Shown: piece by piece, positions 1 to 5,472 of the stretch
How positions within the stretch are numbered: position 1 is the first letter of the stretch
Layout of the letters: every line of letters starts with the position of its first letter
Assembly (NCBI GenBank): GCA_905205855.1
Contig: CAJLFL010000140.1
Span: 1-5,522 of the forward strand
DNA length: 5,522 nt
Direction: 5' to 3'
DNA from: an uncultured Eubacteriales bacterium
GTDB lineage: Bacteria > Bacillota > Clostridia > Monoglobales > Monoglobaceae
The notes under the pieces: model-generated
The model's input: only the letters and a program-made list of their open reading frames with translations
The model's database searches: none
Told to the model about the DNA's origin: nothing
Made by a program: the position numbers and the translations under genes

Positions 1-137
1 ATGCGCGCGGAAAATTGTCAACCCCCATTTTCGTTAAAGCAACATTCTTTCATTAAATATTATAGTCATGATACACCAGGGTAAAAGATAACACGGGATA
101 CAACACAAGGGTAAAACCAGAGAAAGGATGGTGTTAT
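1..137 (+). other. Left-end non-coding region upstream of the excisionase gene
   Basis: No convincing complete gene is seen. A reading frame is open from base 1 to a TAA at 82-84, and the other two forward frames close at 34-36 and 52-54, so the 3' end of a host gene at the integration site cannot be excluded. A weak sigma-A-like promoter may sit here (TTAAAG at 34-39, 18-base spacer, TATTAT at 58-63) to drive the xis-int operon. The right half holds the two GGGTAAAA repeats. A purine-rich stretch at 123-128 (AAAGGA) is the likely ribosome binding site for the ATG at 138. Confidence 0.4.
73..116 (+). repeat. Two direct repeats ACAC(C/A)AGGGTAAAA, candidate integrase arm-type sites
   Basis: Two 14-base copies at 73-86 and 103-116 differ at one position and are spaced 30 bases start to start. 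A partial third copy (ACACGGGATA, 91-100) lies between them. A related AGGGGTAAAA occurs at 5497-5506 at the other edge, in the same orientation. Tyrosine integrases with an N-terminal AP2-like arm-binding domain, as encoded at 350-1519, bind short direct repeats on both sides of their attachment site. Position and repetition are seen directly; binding is inferred. Confidence 0.5.
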
Positions 138-383
138 ATGAACAACAAAAAAGTTATAACAAAAAATTGTCAGACCATGACGGTAAAACAGGTTAAAGAG
201 TATTTGGGACTGGGTACCGCCGCTGCGTATGCCTTGTTTCAGAGCGAGGGTTTTCCGTCGCTTAAAATCGGCAGACAGCTTTTTGTAAGACGTCAGTCAT
301 TTATGGCATGGCTTACTGAGGTTGAAAACCGCAAAGGAGGTGATTCCACATGGCAAGACGCGCAAACGGTGAAGGCTGTGTAA
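138..383 (+). CDS. xis: Excisionase-family small DNA-binding protein (HTH_17/MerR-like)
   Basis: This 81-residue protein has one recognisable module, about residues 14-60. It starts MTVKQVKEYLGLG, continues with a recognition-helix region, then FPSLKIGRQLFVRR and a closing helix QSFMAWL. That is the usual pattern of helix-turn-helix excisionase proteins (the LGxG...FPxxKIGRxxxVRRxxxxxWL type). The length is normal for the family. Such proteins bind near the attachment site as recombination directionality factors, steering integrase to excision, and may also regulate transcription. The gene overlaps the integrase gene by 34 bases and contains its ribosome binding site, so the two are probably translationally coupled in one operon. 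A transcriptional regulator without an excision role is the main alternative. Confidence 0.85.
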   Translation: MNNKKVITKNCQTMTVKQVKEYLGLGTAAAYALFQSEGFPSLKIGRQLFVRRQSFMAWLTEVENRKGGDSTWQDAQTVKAV

Positions 384-1519
384 CAAAGTGTGCATCCGGG
401 AAGTGGTCGGCAAGGGTTCAAATAGGATTCAAACCAAACGGCAAGCCCAGGATTAAAACGTTCAGTGCAAACACCAGAAGGGAGGCAACGGAGCGTCTTA
501 ATAACTACCTTGCAAGCATTGATGCAGAGCATCATGCATCCAAAGACAGCGTGACCGTTGCTGACGGAATGTTGTTTTGGCTTGAGACATATAAGAAAAT
601 TTATCTCAAACCAACCAGCTATGACAGACTGGAAACCACCATAAATTCAAATATTATACCCTATATAGGGTATATGCATGTTTCTGACCTTGCCGCCTCT
701 GTAATTCAGGGGCGGCTTATCAATACCCTTTATGCCAAGGGCTTGTCATATTCGTCCATCAAAAAGGCATATCATGCGTTGAACGGATACCTTAAACAAT
801 GTCTTTGCGATGATATTATTACCAAGAATCCAATGCTTGGCGTTCGCTTGCCTTCCCAAAATCAATTTGCAAAAAAGGAGATTGTTATCTTAACTCCGGA
901 CGAACGCAATCGGTTCTGCACGGAGGCATCAAAGCGTTTTGCATCAACAAACGGATTGGTTACACGAAACGGTTATGCTTATATCATGATGCTTTATACC
1001 GGACTGAGATTATCGGAGGCGTTGGCGCTTAAATGGGACTGTGTGGACTTCGATAAAGCGTGTCTGTATATATCGGGCAATGTTGTTTCCGCAAAGAATC
1101 GGAGTGCAGATGCAAAATCAGCCTATAAGGTACTGGAACAGGGTTCCACAAAGACAGAGGCAGGAATGCGAACTGTCCCGCTATGCAATATGGCAATGGA
1201 GGCTTTGCGGATGCACAGAGACATCTATGCACTAAGCGGCAGCGATTATGTGTTTACATCGCGGAATGGGAATCTTGTCAGTCCGAGGAATTTTGCCAAA
1301 TCGTTAAACGGCATCTATCGGCGCGCCGGCATAGTCAAAAGCGGCGCACATATTCTTAGACACACCTTTGCCTCAATGCTGTTTCAAAAGGGCGTCGATA
1401 TTAAGATTATCTCAAAGATTCTTGGACATTCAAGGGTTGAGGTTACATATAACATATACGTACACCTTATCAAAGATCAGGAATCAGAGGCTGTTTATCT
1501 ACTTGATGATATTATATAA
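350..1519 (+). CDS. int: Site-specific tyrosine recombinase (phage/ICE-type integrase)
   Basis: This 389-residue protein has the full three-part integrase plan. An AP2-like arm-binding region spans about residues 8-53 (GKWSARVQIGF then KTFSANTRREATERL). A SAM-like core-binding domain spans about 68-165, and the catalytic domain about 178-380. All catalytic residues are visible: R220 in TGLRLSEAL, K268 in the STKTEAGMRTVPL beta-hairpin, H334 and R337 in HILRHTFASML, H360 in LGHS, and the nucleophile Y370 in YNIYVHL. The start is set by a near-perfect ribosome binding site, AAAGGAGGTGAT, five bases before the ATG. It should integrate and excise the element by strand exchange at attP/attB, using the GGGTAAAA repeats at both edges as arm sites (inferred). 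It is intact, overlaps xis, and ends just before a strong terminator. Confidence 0.97.
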   Translation: MARRANGEGCVTKCASGKWSARVQIGFKPNGKPRIKTFSANTRREATERLNNYLASIDAEHHASKDSVTVADGMLFWLETYKKIYLKPTSYDRLETTINSNIIPYIGYMHVSDLAASVIQGRLINTLYAKGLSYSSIKKAYHALNGYLKQCLCDDIITKNPMLGVRLPSQNQFAKKEIVILTPDERNRFCTEASKRFASTNGLVTRNGYAYIMMLYTGLRLSEALALKWDCVDFDKACLYISGNVVSAKNRSADAKSAYKVLEQGSTKTEAGMRTVPLCNMAMEALRMHRDIYALSGSDYVFTSRNGNLVSPRNFAKSLNGIYRRAGIVKSGAHILRHTFASMLFQKGVDIKIISKILGHSRVEVTYNIYVHLIKDQESEAVYLLDDII

Positions 1520-1521
1520 GC

Positions 1522-1558
1522 GACAGGGCGACTCGGTCGCCCTGTCCATTCTTTTTTT
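1522..1558 (+). terminator. Rho-independent terminator of the xis-int operon
   Basis: A perfect 11-bp stem (GACAGGGCGAC at 1522-1532 paired with GTCGCCCTGTC at 1536-1546) closes a 3-base TCG loop. It is followed by CATTC and seven Ts (1552-1558). It begins three bases after the integrase stop codon. The T tract overlaps the stop codon of the convergent helicase gene. Read from the minus strand, the same hairpin is followed by GCTTATATAATATC, which is a poor U tract, so termination of the helicase transcript here would be weaker. Confidence 0.92.
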
Positions 1559-3080
1559 AGCATATCAATGCGATGCCGCAATATCCCCGCATATCTGCCC
1601 TGTCAGCCTTGCACTTTGTTTTAAGGGTGTCACACTTTGCGAATTTCTGGGATGTCACTGCCTGCAAGTTGTTTAATTTGCAGTAGTTTATATATGCCTC
1701 ATACAAATCCTTTGTACTTACAAAATCACCGGGATTATCGGTATCTATGATACAGTTATGAAAGAACCCTATGACCGAGTTTTCTAGCAGCATATACGTT
1801 TCTAACTCATATTGCATTTCCGGGGTTGGGCTTAAACCAAAATCCAAATATGTCCACGCGCCGTCTATCATCCATGCCAGTATTGCCTCTTGAACCTGGT
1901 AATCACGCAGCTTTCGCGGCAGGGTTACGTCACGTTCTTCCGGTCCAAAGCGGTGGTTAAACGGAATAATTGTCATCCTGCGTTTTATTGCATACGCCTC
2001 GGCGTCATCGGCGCTTTCTATGCTTGGTAAATAATTGGAATCTATCATCAGCGTTGCAGTCATGTCAAATTCTTCAACCGGCTTATAGACCTCTCTTGCG
2101 GCAATTTTACCGCCGCCTATCAGCTTTTTAAACGGCGCCTCGGCAATCTTATCCTTTTTCCTAAGCTCTGATGTGAAAGCAACCCGTTTTCCGTTCAGGC
2201 TTGCAAGCATTGAACTTGATGCATTGACATCTCGGTTTTCTTCGCGCATAATGATATTTTTTGGTACCGTGCAACAATAATGATTGGTCAATACCGCGTT
2301 TATGGCATCAATTAGCGTCGTTTTTCCGTTGGCTCCGCTGCCCTTTAATATGAAACACATCTGTTCGCATGGATTGCCGATTATGGCATATCCAAGCGCC
2401 GACTGCATGTAATTTATTTTTGCATTATCATAATCCATGATGGAATATATGAAGCTGTCAAATACCGGATGCCGAAACCCACTTATGTAGTCAATGTCAA
2501 TCATTGCGGTCATATATCTTTCCTTATAGGCATAATGCGGAAGTATTGTACGGTCGCTAAAGTTAATTACGCCGTTTCTTACGCACAGCAATCCTGCGTC
2601 ATTATTGAGTCTGTACGGCTCTATTGCAATGAAGGTTTGAAGTATTGCAATAATACTATTGATTCTTCCGTTGTTACAACAACTGTCCACGTAACTTAAT
2701 CCGTCGTATGAGGGCAGTGTTTGGACATATTTAAGTCTTGCGTCCAATATGGATACGATATGACACTTAAACACTTCTTTACTTATCCTGGCCCATATGT
2801 ATCCGGACCACATATAATAACACTTTGATACATATATGAAGTTTCCGCCTAAAATCTGATAAATCATATTGGCACATGCAGCCTCGTTATTCTCGGTTGC
2901 CGTGAATAGGTATTTTATCTCGCCGGTCAGATGACCGGTGATTTTTTGTTCTTGAAAGGGTGTGGGAAATGCTGTCATTCCCGCAACTGCCGTTTCGCTT
3001 TCCATATGCCCATTGTCATCAAAAAATTCAATCGGCTCTATAAGCTCCTTTTTATTTGTCTTTAAGTTATGACTCATCAT
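1557..3080 (-). CDS. SF3 (D5/P4-type) replicative DNA helicase, 'phage/plasmid primase P4 family'
   Basis: I place the start at the ATG at 3080-3078, nine bases after AAGGAGG on the minus strand, giving 507 residues. The longer frame from 3158 lacks a ribosome binding site. The protein matches the D5_N/SF3 helicase family. It has a D5-type linker (LNNDAGLLCVRNGVINF, about residues 158-174), Walker A GSGANGKT at 247-254, and a Walker B-like segment RVAFTSEL at 299-306. Motif C/sensor lies in TLMIDSNYLP with N349, and arginine-finger candidates are R367/R368. The C-terminal region (TKDLYEAYINYCKLN then GYCGIAL) is typical of the family. These hexameric helicases unwind DNA at an element origin. 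The first 100 residues show no recognisable archaeo-eukaryotic primase motifs, so this looks like a helicase without its own primase. The gene is divergent from the relaxase and convergent with int. Confidence 0.92.
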   Translation of the reverse strand: MMSHNLKTNKKELIEPIEFFDDNGHMESETAVAGMTAFPTPFQEQKITGHLTGEIKYLFTATENNEAACANMIYQILGGNFIYVSKCYYMWSGYIWARISKEVFKCHIVSILDARLKYVQTLPSYDGLSYVDSCCNNGRINSIIAILQTFIAIEPYRLNNDAGLLCVRNGVINFSDRTILPHYAYKERYMTAMIDIDYISGFRHPVFDSFIYSIMDYDNAKINYMQSALGYAIIGNPCEQMCFILKGSGANGKTTLIDAINAVLTNHYCCTVPKNIIMREENRDVNASSSMLASLNGKRVAFTSELRKKDKIAEAPFKKLIGGGKIAAREVYKPVEEFDMTATLMIDSNYLPSIESADDAEAYAIKRRMTIIPFNHRFGPEERDVTLPRKLRDYQVQEAILAWMIDGAWTYLDFGLSPTPEMQYELETYMLLENSVIGFFHNCIIDTDNPGDFVSTKDLYEAYINYCKLNNLQAVTSQKFAKCDTLKTKCKADRADMRGYCGIALIC

Positions 3081-3108
3081 AGTATATAACCTCCTTATAT
3101 TTTTTGCA

Positions 3109-3174
3109 GCAATGACTGCAATTATATAAAGGTTTGCACCATGGTAATAACTTACCATGACGGCAATGACTGCA
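3109..3174 (-). repeat. 12-bp perfect direct repeat (GCAATGACTGCA) in the helicase leader, spaced 54 bp
   Basis: Identical 12-base copies lie at 3109-3120 and 3163-3174 in the same orientation, 54 bp apart (about five helical turns). The copy nearer the gene is extended into an inverted repeat, TGCAG (3105-3109) with CTGCA (3116-3120). They flank a perfect 8-bp inverted repeat at 3140-3159. The arrangement resembles iterons bound by an initiator/helicase, or paired operators controlling the helicase promoter. The sequence alone does not decide between these. Confidence 0.6.
3121..3159 (-). promoter_or_regulatory. Candidate helicase promoter (-10) with overlapping inverted repeat
   Basis: On the minus strand a perfect TATAAT lies at 3126-3121, about 40 bases before the helicase ATG. 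No good -35 box is found at 16-18 bases; that position falls inside a perfect inverted repeat, CATGGTAA (3140-3147) / TTACCATG (3152-3159), with a 4-base centre. The 12-bp direct repeats then sit upstream of the -35 region and near the expected start site. A poor -35 under a symmetric site suggests regulated expression, either activated or repressed. This is inference from layout; no binding protein is identified. Confidence 0.4.
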
Positions 3175-3410
3175 CTTTTTTAAATTGTTTTCGGCGCCAT
3201 ACTTTCTTTTTTTTATATTTTAAATTTACTTTAAAACATATAACATAGCGATAAAAATCAGGGGCCCCTGGGGAAGAACAATAAAAGTTCTTCCCCTTGC
3301 GTAAAGTAAAACAAAATATATGCCCAAAATACAAAATAAAAACAATAGGAACTTATATTTAACCATCAATATACAAGACATATCAGAAATGCTATAAGGA
3401 GGTCATAATT
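3175..3410. other. AT-rich divergent intergenic region, candidate origin/oriT zone
   Basis: This stretch lies between the divergent helicase and relaxase genes and holds no credible gene. Positions 3175-3258 are strongly T-rich on the plus strand, with several T runs. A sharp GC-rich block with palindromes follows at 3259-3296. Positions 3303-3360 are strongly A-rich on the plus strand. The switch in strand composition around a hairpin block, together with flanking helicase and relaxase genes, is what an origin or transfer origin would look like. The relaxase ribosome binding site AAGGAGGT is at 3396-3403. I see no confident sigma-A promoter for the relaxase. Confidence 0.45.
3259..3296. repeat. 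Adjacent 12-bp palindrome and 10-bp inverted repeat, oriT/origin candidate
   Basis: CAGGGGCCCCTG (3259-3270) is a perfect 12-bp palindrome. It shares its last base with a perfect inverted repeat, GGGGAAGAAC (3270-3279) and GTTCTTCCCC (3287-3296), with a 7-base AATAAAA loop. No T tract follows on the plus strand, so it is not a normal terminator in that direction. On the minus strand a TTTTTA tract lies about 12 bases beyond the hairpin, past the palindrome. The block sits about 115 bases upstream of the relaxase start. Relaxase nic sites typically lie next to such an inverted repeat, here possibly in TTGCGTAAAG (3297-3306). The nic assignment is a guess. Confidence 0.45.
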
Positions 3411-3902
3411 ATGGCAACATTAAAAACCGCTAACGGTAAAAGTAAATATTTTAACAATCATTCAAGATATGACGTATTACAATATATTCTGCGTCAAGAC
3501 AAAACGCCGGATAAGCTTTACGGGAGCAATCTTTGTGATATCACAACTGCAGCCGTACAAATGGATAACACTGCCGCCGGGTTCAATAAAGCAAACGGAG
3601 TCAAGCTCAGACACTTTATTATTTCATTTGATCCGCATGAATTGAATCATCCATTGCTTGTTTATGAAATTGCAAAGCAAATCGCGTTATTCTTTTATTC
3701 GGAGTACCAGACTGTATTTGCTGTTCATCAGGATAAGGTGCATTTACATATCCATATTGTTATAAACTCTGTAAGCTTCACGGACGGTCACCGCTATTAC
3801 GGAAAACGAGCCGAATTTAATGCCTTGAAAGCGCACATAAAAAAGGTTTTACATGGATATGGGATACATACCCTTATCTATATTCCAAATGAATCATATT
3901 AA
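3411..3902 (+). CDS. Minimal relaxase / mobilization nuclease (MOBP/VirD2-like), 163 residues
   Basis: The protein carries the relaxase motifs of the MOBP/VirD2-like group. The candidate nucleophile is Y25 in DVLQYILRQDKT, matching the family pattern in which a tyrosine precedes an xKT segment. The core strand is RHFIISFDPHE (residues 67-77). The metal-binding motif HxDxxHxHxH is complete (H106, D108, H111, H113, H115), followed by IVINSVSF. Such enzymes nick oriT, become covalently attached to the 5' end, and lead the strand into a conjugation channel supplied by another element. Most relaxases of this group have several hundred residues; this one stops soon after the nuclease core. The start has AAGGAGGT seven bases upstream, and the frame ends cleanly, so it reads as a genuinely short gene rather than an obvious truncation. 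A rolling-circle replication role on the excised circle is also possible. Confidence 0.88.
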   Translation: MATLKTANGKSKYFNNHSRYDVLQYILRQDKTPDKLYGSNLCDITTAAVQMDNTAAGFNKANGVKLRHFIISFDPHELNHPLLVYEIAKQIALFFYSEYQTVFAVHQDKVHLHIHIVINSVSFTDGHRYYGKRAEFNALKAHIKKVLHGYGIHTLIYIPNESY

Positions 3903-3961
3903 ATTTATATTTGACACTATTTGTCACAAATTTTCATATATACTGTTAGTGAATAAATTGA

Positions 3962-3989
3962 TTGACATTTGAACATAACATGATATAAT
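3962..3989 (+). promoter_or_regulatory. Consensus sigma-A promoter of the toxin-antitoxin locus
   Basis: TTGACA (3962-3967) and TATAAT (3984-3989) are both perfect matches to consensus, with a 16-base spacer. Transcription should begin near 3995-3997. It is the best promoter I see in the window and lies upstream of the small ORF and the antitoxin gene. The expected start point falls inside an inverted repeat (3994-4007), which suggests repression. Confidence 0.85.
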
Positions 3990-3993
3990 ATAG

Positions 3994-4026
3994 GTATCAA
4001 ATGATACTTATATTATGGGGTGATAC
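3994..4026 (+). promoter_or_regulatory. Operator candidate: GTATCA-AA-TGATAC plus an extra TGATAC half site
   Basis: A perfect 6-bp inverted repeat with a 2-base centre (3994-4007) covers the expected transcription start. A further TGATAC half site lies at 4021-4026, 19 bp from the TGATAC of the palindrome. HTH antitoxins commonly bind palindromes over their own promoter to autorepress the operon. The nearest candidate repressor is the HTH protein at 4142-4603. The palindrome is seen directly; its ligand is inferred. Confidence 0.55.
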
Positions 4027-4029
4027 GAT

Positions 4030-4140
4030 TTGTCCACAGATGAATCTACAGTGTCATTCCATTTTTCAGAAAGACCGTTTACCGAATCTACGTTTCCTTA
4101 CAAAGCAAAGAATGATGAAACAACAGTTAGGAGGAAATAA
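4030..4140 (+). CDS. Possible small ORF, 36 codons, TTG start, unknown function
   Basis: This frame opens with TTG at 4030 and closes with TAA at 4138-4140, one base before the antitoxin ATG. Its support is a ribosome binding site GGGGTGAT (4017-4024) placed five bases before the TTG, the same spacing as the GGTGAT of the integrase gene. The predicted peptide is polar and rich in Ser, Thr, Glu and Phe, begins STDESTVSFHFSERPF and ends in a basic VRRK. It has no signal peptide, membrane segment or motif I recognise. The antitoxin ribosome binding site (AGGAGG, 4129-4134) lies inside its last codons, so it may be a leader peptide coupled to antitoxin translation, an uncharacterised part of the locus, or chance. 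Confidence 0.4.
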   Translation: MSTDESTVSFHFSERPFTESTFPYKAKNDETTVRRK

Positions 4141-4141
4141 A

Positions 4142-4603
4142 ATGAGTATCGTAAAAAAAATAATACAGCTTTGCCCATTTTGCATGGAAAGCCATGAAAT
4201 GGATGTCGTCAAAGAGTACGAACGTACTACTTTCAAGAATAAATCCGTTGACTACGAAGCAACTTATTTGTTTTGTGCAAACTCCGGCGAATATATCTGC
4301 ACCGAGGATATGCTTGACGCAAACGACATTGCGATGAAAGATGCTTACAGAAAAAGTGAGAATTTGCTGACTTCAGATGAAATTGTTGCGATACGGCGTA
4401 AGTATGGTATAAGTCAAAGTGACCTCTGTACGGTTTTGGGCTGGGGAGCAAAAACAATCACGCGTTATGAGAGTCATCAGGTTCAGGATACCGCCCATGA
4501 TTCCATATTAAAAAGGCTGGACACTGATCCGGAGTGGTTTCTTGAGTTTTTAAAAAAAATCACAGAACAAATTGGACCCGTCTGTCTACAAGAAATATTA
4601 TGA
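4142..4603 (+). CDS. Antitoxin N-terminal part: zinc finger plus HTH (MqsA/YgiT-like), frame-broken
   Basis: The start at 4142 is chosen for AGGAGG seven bases upstream; an earlier ATG at 4001 would leave almost no leader and has no ribosome binding site. As it stands the product is 153 residues. C11 and C14 (CPFC), with C45 and perhaps C53, form a likely zinc-binding module. Residues 77-112 form an HTH (LTSDEIVAIRRKYGISQSDL, then LGWGAKTITRYE), the pattern of MqsA-type antitoxin regulators. It should bind DNA and repress its own operon, probably at 3994-4026. In clostridial relatives as I know them, this zinc finger-HTH unit continues into a Panacea (DUF4065) domain. Here the frame leaves that path at the A8 tract 4552-4559 and ends after a short unrelated tail (TEQIGPVCLQEIL). 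The DNA-binding half may still be made and functional. Confidence 0.85.
   Translation: MSIVKKIIQLCPFCMESHEMDVVKEYERTTFKNKSVDYEATYLFCANSGEYICTEDMLDANDIAMKDAYRKSENLLTSDEIVAIRRKYGISQSDLCTVLGWGAKTITRYESHQVQDTAHDSILKRLDTDPEWFLEFLKKITEQIGPVCLQEIL
4552..4559 (+). other. A8 homopolymer, site of frame break between antitoxin halves
   Basis: Eight consecutive As follow TTTTT (4547-4551). Upstream the antitoxin reads ...EFLKK; with eight As the frame then runs to a stop at 4601-4603. With seven As the reading becomes EFLKKSQNKLDPSVYKKYY and continues uninterrupted through the Panacea domain to 5138, about 331 residues in total. The restored junction looks like the linker of intact relatives. The break may be a real mutation, a reversible slippage tract, a site of transcriptional slippage, or a sequencing/assembly error in a homopolymer. 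Confidence 0.75.
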
Positions 4604-5138
4604 TACTTCCTCGTTGCTGTTTTGTGAAATGAAGGATTTGTATTTACGCAAAACCATTCAGGCACAGTATGCAGGATTCAATGCAAGCGATGAAAAATGC
4701 GGCGGTGTTGCGTTGAATTTAGATAAAATTACCGATGCCATAAGATACTTTGCCAATGCAGTGGGAATGCAGCTCCTGTATAAAGTGAAGCTTATGAAGC
4801 TATTATGGTATGCTGACAATCTGTCATTTAAACGATATAACCATTCAATGACCGGATTAGCCTATGCGTCGTTTCCAATGGGAGCCTTGCCAATCGGCAA
4901 CGAATTTATTGTAGAACTGAAAGGGATAAACTACGAAGTGGAATCGCATAAATACCAATCAATTCATTTTTTGCCGACGGAAAACAAAGACTATAACTAT
5001 TTATCCCCGGAGGATATTGAAGTTTTAGACAAGGTCATTGCTGAATTTAGCAGCTGTACCAAGGCACAGATTGTTAACAGAATGCATGCGGAGCGGGATT
5101 TACCCCTCCTGCCGGAAACGAAATGTATTTGCAGGTAA
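4560..5138 (+). pseudogene. Antitoxin C-terminal part: Panacea (DUF4065/SocA-like) domain, out of frame and truncated
   Basis: This frame carries the Panacea/DUF4065 signature: NLDKITDAIRYFAN, LYKVKLMKLLWYADNLSFKR, then MTGLAYASFPMGALPIG and a C-terminal ILxxV-like helix (DIEVLDKVIAEFS). Panacea domains neutralise many unrelated toxins and are the toxin-binding half of HTH-Panacea antitoxins. It lacks its own good start: possible TTG (4572) and ATG (4629) codons have no clear ribosome binding site, so it is best read as the continuation of the gene at 4142 after the A8 frame break. The C-terminus also looks cut: after IVNRMHAE the frame runs into DNA that in another frame encodes Fic sequence, so the last residues up to the stop at 5136-5138 are probably not native. 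If expressed through slippage it could still fold, with a shortened tail. Confidence 0.8.
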
Positions 5139-5449
5139 AAAACTTTTATGAAGATTTAAACCGCAAAAAAGACTTAAATCCGATCGAGCTTGCGGCTTGG
5201 ACGCATGCTGAGTTTGTACGGATTCATCCATTCATTGACGGCAACGGGCGCACAAGCAGATTGCTTATGAATTATCAGCTGATGTCACAAGGTTTTTTGC
5301 CCGTATCTGTTGACAAGGAAACCAGACTTGATTACTACAACGCGCTGGAACAGTATGCGGTAAATAATGACTTAAACCCATTTGCAGATTTTGTTGCTGA
5401 TTTGGAGGAGGAACGGTTGGATGTATATTTAAAAATGATTTCGATGTGA
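5087..5449 (+). pseudogene. Fic-family toxin remnant, C-terminal part with intact catalytic motif
   Basis: From about 5090 the frame reads GAGFTPPAGNEM, the flap region of Fic proteins. It continues with NPIELAAWTHAEFVRIHPFIDGNGRTSRLLMNYQLM, which holds the complete HPFxDGNGRxxR AMPylation motif, and a C-terminal helical part ending LDVYLKMISM. The first ATG in frame is at 5123 (108 residues), with only a weak GGAA before it. Intact Fic toxins have roughly 100 or more further residues before the flap, including helices needed for the fold; these are absent, and the frame is closed upstream at 5075-5077. Fic enzymes transfer AMP or related groups to target proteins. Without its N-terminal half this one is probably inactive. 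No inhibitory (S/T)xxxE(G/N) motif is seen in what remains. The frame overlaps the end of the Panacea frame, consistent with a deletion joining the two genes. Confidence 0.82.
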
Positions 5450-5472
5450 TGTATAGCAAAACCCGTCCCTAA

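Noticed and set aside
1029..1676. Additional frames overlapping int and the helicase end on both strands
   Set aside because: They lie within or across intact genes with clear motifs, lack ribosome binding sites and show no domain features.
3078..3158. Longer start for the helicase at 3158, adding 26 residues
   Set aside because: There is no ribosome binding site upstream of 3158 and the start would lie inside the inverted repeat, whereas the ATG at 3080 has AAGGAGG at good spacing.
3152..3334. Minus-strand 60-codon frame in the intergenic region
   Set aside because: It spans the palindrome block and AT-rich DNA, has lysine-rich low-complexity coding and no ribosome binding site or recognisable domain.
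3911..3944. Second promoter or weak terminator after the relaxase (TTGACA at 3911; TGACA/TGTCA arms at 3912-3926)
   Set aside because: The nearest good -10-like box (TATACT, 3939) is 22 bases away, and the 5-bp stem followed by CAAATTTT is too weak to call a terminator.
4001..4141. Upstream ATG at 4001 as the start of the antitoxin
   Set aside because: It lies only a few bases past the expected transcription start, inside the operator, with no ribosome binding site; the extra residues match no part of the family.
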